8,294 nucleotides of DNA from positions 1-8,294 of the forward strand of contig JBEKZY010000225.1 in the NCBI GenBank assembly GCA_049509395.1, read 5' to 3'. The position numbers and the translations under genes were made by a program. The DNA comes from JBEKIK01 sp049509395 (GTDB lineage: Bacteria; Planctomycetota; Planctomycetia; Pirellulales; Thermoguttaceae). Positions 5,032 to 8,294 of the stretch are shown here, piece after piece. The notes below the pieces were generated by a model. It had not been told where the DNA came from. It ran no database searches and saw only the letters and a program-made list of their open reading frames with translations. Positions within the stretch are counted from its first letter, which is position 1, and each line of letters starts with the position of its first letter.

Positions 5032-8000
5032 TCACTGCAAAGCGGGTTGTGGCAAGCTGTTCCATCCCTTGAGAACGGCGCGACACAGTGCGACGATATG
5101 CTCTAAATCCTTTGCGGCAGATTCCGGACGTCCTAATCGGGCGTCATCCTCCAAGGCCTTCGCGGCGGCCGACAGCGACGGATAGCCGTAGGAGCCGGCA
5201 GAACCCTTAAGCTGGTGCGCAAGACGGCGTAAATCTTCGGTCTGTGCAGATCCAAGCGCCGCCTGCATCGCGCGGACTCGGTCGTCAAGGCGGCCCACAA
5301 ATTCGCCCAGCATACGGGCGATTACCGGGCGGTCGGCGTATTGGGAGTGCAGAATATCTTCATTGCCGGGCGCTTCAACCATACTATCGGCATGTTCGGA
5401 CCTTTTCTCGGTTGCTTTTGAATTCATGGATTTCGCCACTATTTCTATGAGCCGGTCGGGATCAATCGGCTTGGAGATAAAATCACCGCAGCCCGCTTCA
5501 AGGCATTTTTCGCGATCACCTTGCATCGAATGAGCCGTCAGCGCGATAATTTGCCCATCATACCCTTCGGACCTTATTTTCCTGGTGGCCTCGTATCCGT
5601 CCATAATTGGCATTTGCATGTCCATTAAGATGATGTCAAAGGCATTGCCTTCACGATGGGCGGCCCAAGCTGCTTCGACGGCGAGTTGGCCATTGTCGAC
5701 GGTTGTAACGTTCGCTCCGGCTTCCGCCAGCAGCATTTTGATCAAATTTTGAATATCGGGCGTGTCTTCGGCGAGAAGGATGCGGCAGTTCAATAGCGAG
5801 CCCTGCGCCTGTAGAGGTTCGATCTTTTTGGCGTTTTGGCATATGGCCTCGCTTGGATTGTCGATCATCTTTATCTCTTCCAGAGGTCCGGTTGATATGG
5901 TAAAAGTAAATGTGCTGCCTGTCTGCGGGATACTGCTGACGGTGATATCGCCGCCTAACAATTCGGCCAGGCGTTTGCTGATTGCCAACCCCAATCCGGT
6001 GCCCCCGAATTTCCGGCTGGTCGAGGCATCGGCTTGGGTGAAATGTTGGAAGAGCAGTTTAATTTGATCTGGCGTAATACCAATGCCGGTGTCGATGATA
6101 TCGAAGCACAACTTATGATTTTCGCCGTCGCCTTTCAGCAGCCGAACCACAATCCGCACTTCACCGGTCTCGGTAAACTTGATGGCATTGTTAACCAAGT
6201 TGACAAGAATTTGCTTCAGGCGGGTAGGGTCGGTGTTGATTGTTTGTGGAATGGGACTGGCATATTCCAGCTTCAGCGGCAGCTTTTTGCCGATCGCATG
6301 AACCCGCATCATTGAAGTCACGTCAGCCAGAATCGACAGAGGCGAACACATGATCCGTTCGGTTTCGAATTTCCCAGATTCGATCTTGGTCAGGTCCAGA
6401 ATGTCGTTAATGAGCCTCAAGAGGTGTTGCCCGTTTCGCTCGATGGTTCGGAAGGCTTCCACTCGATGCGGGGGCGCTTTTTCCAGGCCCTCCTCATGCA
6501 GGAGATGTTGGGCGTAACCAAGAATTGCCGTCATGGGCGTGCGAATCTCGTGGCTCATGTTGGCCAAAAACGCGCTCTTGGCCCGCGTTGCCGACTCGGC
6601 CATTTGGCTATACTCCGCCAATGCCTTATTTTTTGCCTCCAGTGTGGCATTATAACGGGCCTGTTCCTCTTCCATTCGTTTCCGATCGCTGATATCGCGC
6701 AATTCCTCCACGATAAGGTAGACCTTTCCCTGCTCATCTAATACGGGAATTGAGCGATCCTCGATCCAGATATTGCGTTCGGGCAGGAATTTTTCAACGA
6801 GCGAGATCTGTTTGGTTTTCAGGGCGATTTTAGTGGCGCATATTTCACAAGGGGCGTCACGGCCCAAAACCTCATAACACTTCCGACCGCGAACCTCATC
6901 GGGCGGCAGACCATGAAACACATATCCCGCCTTGTTGTAGCGGATTATGGTCTGGTCTGGTTTCTGCAAGGCGATAACATCCGGTATGCCGTCAATCACG
7001 GTGCTCAAAAGCTGAGTTTGTTCCCGCAGAGCGTCCTCGGCCATTTTCCTTTGGGTAATGTCTCTCACCATGGCCATGATCATTCGTTGGCCGTCGATTC
7101 GGATCCAATTTAAATGTATTTCGGCAGGGTATGTGGAGCCGTCTTTTCGCCGATGGACGCCGAAAACCGTGGTTGGAAATTCGGCCTCGGGCATTACCCA
7201 AGTGTGTTCGAGAAGACTTTCGGGTTTGATACCCACTTCAAAAACAAATACTCTTTCGTTGATAAGTTCTTCGCGAGAGTAGCCCAACAGTTCACAAATT
7301 CTCCGATTAACATCGAAGATCTTTCCATTTACATCGTGGAAGATAAATCCATCGGGGGCATTTTCCAACAATGTGCGGTAGCGCTGCTCGCTGTCGCGCA
7401 GGGCTTCTTCCATCTGTTTGCGCTTGGTGATATCACGGGTCATTCCCTGGAACCCGATGGCATTACCCGACGTATCATACATTCCGCTGACGGACAGTTC
7501 GCCCCAAGCCGTCGATCCATCTTTGCGGAAGAACTCCGTTTCAAAGCAGTCGATTTCTATGCGTTGATTGGCCGTTGCCATGGCAAGCGCCTCTTCAAAC
7601 TTCTGATGCACTAGGCCAAGAGATGAAGGAGTTGTCATCTGTTCATATGTTAGCTGCGTTGCCTCTTCAGGCGTGTATCCAAGCATCTGCATAATCGAAG
7701 GGCTTATGTAGATGATCCGGCCGGTAAAATCCATGGCCCAAATCACGTCGCTCATATTCTCGGCAACACGACGGTGCCACTGTTCACCCGCTTGCAGGGC
7801 TTCCTCCATCTGTTTCCGTTTGGTGATATCATAAAACGAACCGGTGATGCCTACGGCCTCGCCGCCGACGCGTTGCAGATGGTTCCAATATTCAGCGTGA
7901 AAACATGTCCCGTCAGCTCGCCATAGAATAGCATCTTCATAGTGCAGGTGTTCCCCTCTTTTTCCCATCTGGAATGTTGGGCACTCTTCAAACGGCACCG

Positions 8001-8294
8001 ACGTCCCGTCCGCGTGGCTGTGGTGCATGAGATAATGCATGTTTTTTCCGATTAGTTCGTCCTGGTGTTTGTATCCTAGGAGTCGGACGCATGCGTGATT
8101 GCAAAATGTGCAGATGCCGTTGAGATCACACCCAAAAATGGCCTCGGCTGTAGTATTTAACAAAAGCCGGATCTGTTCCTCGCTTTGTTTCAGACTCCGG
8201 AAAAGAAGGTTGTACGGCTTTGCATATCCCACCTCGATGAACGCATAGTAGATTAAACAGAAGGAAATGACCTCGGACAAATGGGCGCTAACCT
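5032..8294 (-). CDS. Hybrid sensor histidine kinase MASE3-(PAS)4-HisKA-HATPase-REC-Hpt, N-terminus outside window
   Basis: This is an inner-membrane-anchored kinase with an internal phosphorelay. The frame is open past 8294, so the first in-frame start in the window (TTG at 8278-8280, residue 1 here) is not the true start. Residues 4-30, ending EVGYAKPYNLLFRSLKQSEE, look like the last helix and C-terminal signature of a MASE3 membrane sensor domain. PAS domains follow at about 32-160, 165-292, 297-418 and 422-537, each ending in a DIT(K/Q)RK or DISDRK motif. A short coiled segment leads to HisKA with SHEIRTP (phospho-acceptor H577). The HATPase domain has N box NLVNNAIKF (694-702), DTGIGI (730-735) and GGTGLGLAI (759-767). 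The receiver has E838/D839, phospho-acceptor D887, T915 and K937. The Hpt domain has AHQLKGSAG with H1022. All relay residues are present. There is no DNA-binding output domain and no response regulator gene nearby in the window, so a partner elsewhere is expected. The signal sensed is unknown. Confidence 0.93.
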   Translation of the reverse strand, partial: VSAHLSEVISFCLIYYAFIEVGYAKPYNLLFRSLKQSEEQIRLLLNTTAEAIFGCDLNGICTFCNHACVRLLGYKHQDELIGKNMHYLMHHSHADGTSVPFEECPTFQMGKRGEHLHYEDAILWRADGTCFHAEYWNHLQRVGGEAVGITGSFYDITKRKQMEEALQAGEQWHRRVAENMSDVIWAMDFTGRIIYISPSIMQMLGYTPEEATQLTYEQMTTPSSLGLVHQKFEEALAMATANQRIEIDCFETEFFRKDGSTAWGELSVSGMYDTSGNAIGFQGMTRDITKRKQMEEALRDSEQRYRTLLENAPDGFIFHDVNGKIFDVNRRICELLGYSREELINERVFVFEVGIKPESLLEHTWVMPEAEFPTTVFGVHRRKDGSTYPAEIHLNWIRIDGQRMIMAMVRDITQRKMAEDALREQTQLLSTVIDGIPDVIALQKPDQTIIRYNKAGYVFHGLPPDEVRGRKCYEVLGRDAPCEICATKIALKTKQISLVEKFLPERNIWIEDRSIPVLDEQGKVYLIVEELRDISDRKRMEEEQARYNATLEAKNKALAEYSQMAESATRAKSAFLANMSHEIRTPMTAILGYAQHLLHEEGLEKAPPHRVEAFRTIERNGQHLLRLINDILDLTKIESGKFETERIMCSPLSILADVTSMMRVHAIGKKLPLKLEYASPIPQTINTDPTRLKQILVNLVNNAIKFTETGEVRIVVRLLKGDGENHKLCFDIIDTGIGITPDQIKLLFQHFTQADASTSRKFGGTGLGLAISKRLAELLGGDITVSSIPQTGSTFTFTISTGPLEEIKMIDNPSEAICQNAKKIEPLQAQGSLLNCRILLAEDTPDIQNLIKMLLAEAGANVTTVDNGQLAVEAAWAAHREGNAFDIILMDMQMPIMDGYEATRKIRSEGYDGQIIALTAHSMQGDREKCLEAGCGDFISKPIDPDRLIEIVAKSMNSKATEKRSEHADSMVEAPGNEDILHSQYADRPVIARMLGEFVGRLDDRVRAMQAALGSAQTEDLRRLAHQLKGSAGSYGYPSLSAAAKALEDDARLGRPESAAKDLEHIVALCRAVLKGWNSLPQPALQ
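7398..7831 (-). repeat. Direct repeat marking duplicated PAS units in the kinase gene
   Basis: The 38 bases at 7398-7435 and 7794-7831 match at 35 positions and lie exactly 396 bases (132 codons) apart. They encode the linkers DITKRKQMEEAL at residues 151-162 and 283-294, at the end of PAS 1 and PAS 2. The spacing is one PAS unit, which suggests that the array grew by unequal duplication. Confidence 0.6.

Noticed and set aside
7114..7614. Plus-strand open frame of 166 codons antisense to the kinase
   Set aside because: It lies wholly opposite a coding region with intact PAS motifs, has no ribosome binding site and shows no recognisable family.

Overview
The window looks like chromosomal DNA from a Gram-negative-type environmental bacterium, most likely a planctomycete (Planctomycetota, perhaps Pirellulales). 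That is an inference from the protein families seen together: a planctomycete-style CPBP membrane protease, a DUF2617 protein, an ExeA-like AAA+ ATPase, an alternative GlmU-like fusion and a large PAS-rich hybrid kinase. It also fits the mixed use of Shine-Dalgarno sites, with some starts strong and others having none. No rRNA, tRNA, CRISPR array, transposase or integrase was seen.

Layout, left to right. (1) The 3' part of a CPBP intramembrane protease gene on + (1-640). (2) A 419-base AT-rich gap with a GAATNNN heptad repeat, a possible promoter, a leader hairpin and a 10-bp palindrome. (3) A DUF2617 gene on + (1060-1599) with a strong ribosome binding site. (4) A palindromic element built of seven-base units (1604-1687) between convergent gene ends. 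(5) An ExeA-like AAA+ ATPase on - (1699-2505). (6) A divergent intergenic region, then rsmE on + (2738-3541), which carries a low-conservation insert with two hairpin-forming DNA stretches. (7) A GlmU-like sugar nucleotidyltransferase/left-handed beta-helix fusion on - (3595-4833), convergent with rsmE. (8) A short gap, then a very large hybrid sensor histidine kinase on - (5032 to the right edge). Its N-terminus lies outside the window, but the visible part starts with what looks like the end of a MASE3 membrane domain. Four PAS domains, HisKA, HATPase, receiver and Hpt domains follow.

The genes do not form an obvious operon: orientation changes at nearly every gene and the gaps are wide. 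They represent separate functions: membrane proteolysis, rRNA modification, sugar nucleotide and cell-envelope precursor metabolism, an ATPase of unknown partner, and signalling. I found no convincing new multi-gene system. The most unusual items are the two different seven-base-period repeats, the hairpin-bearing insert inside rsmE, the structured leader of the DUF2617 gene, and the cysteine-rich PAS domains of the kinase.
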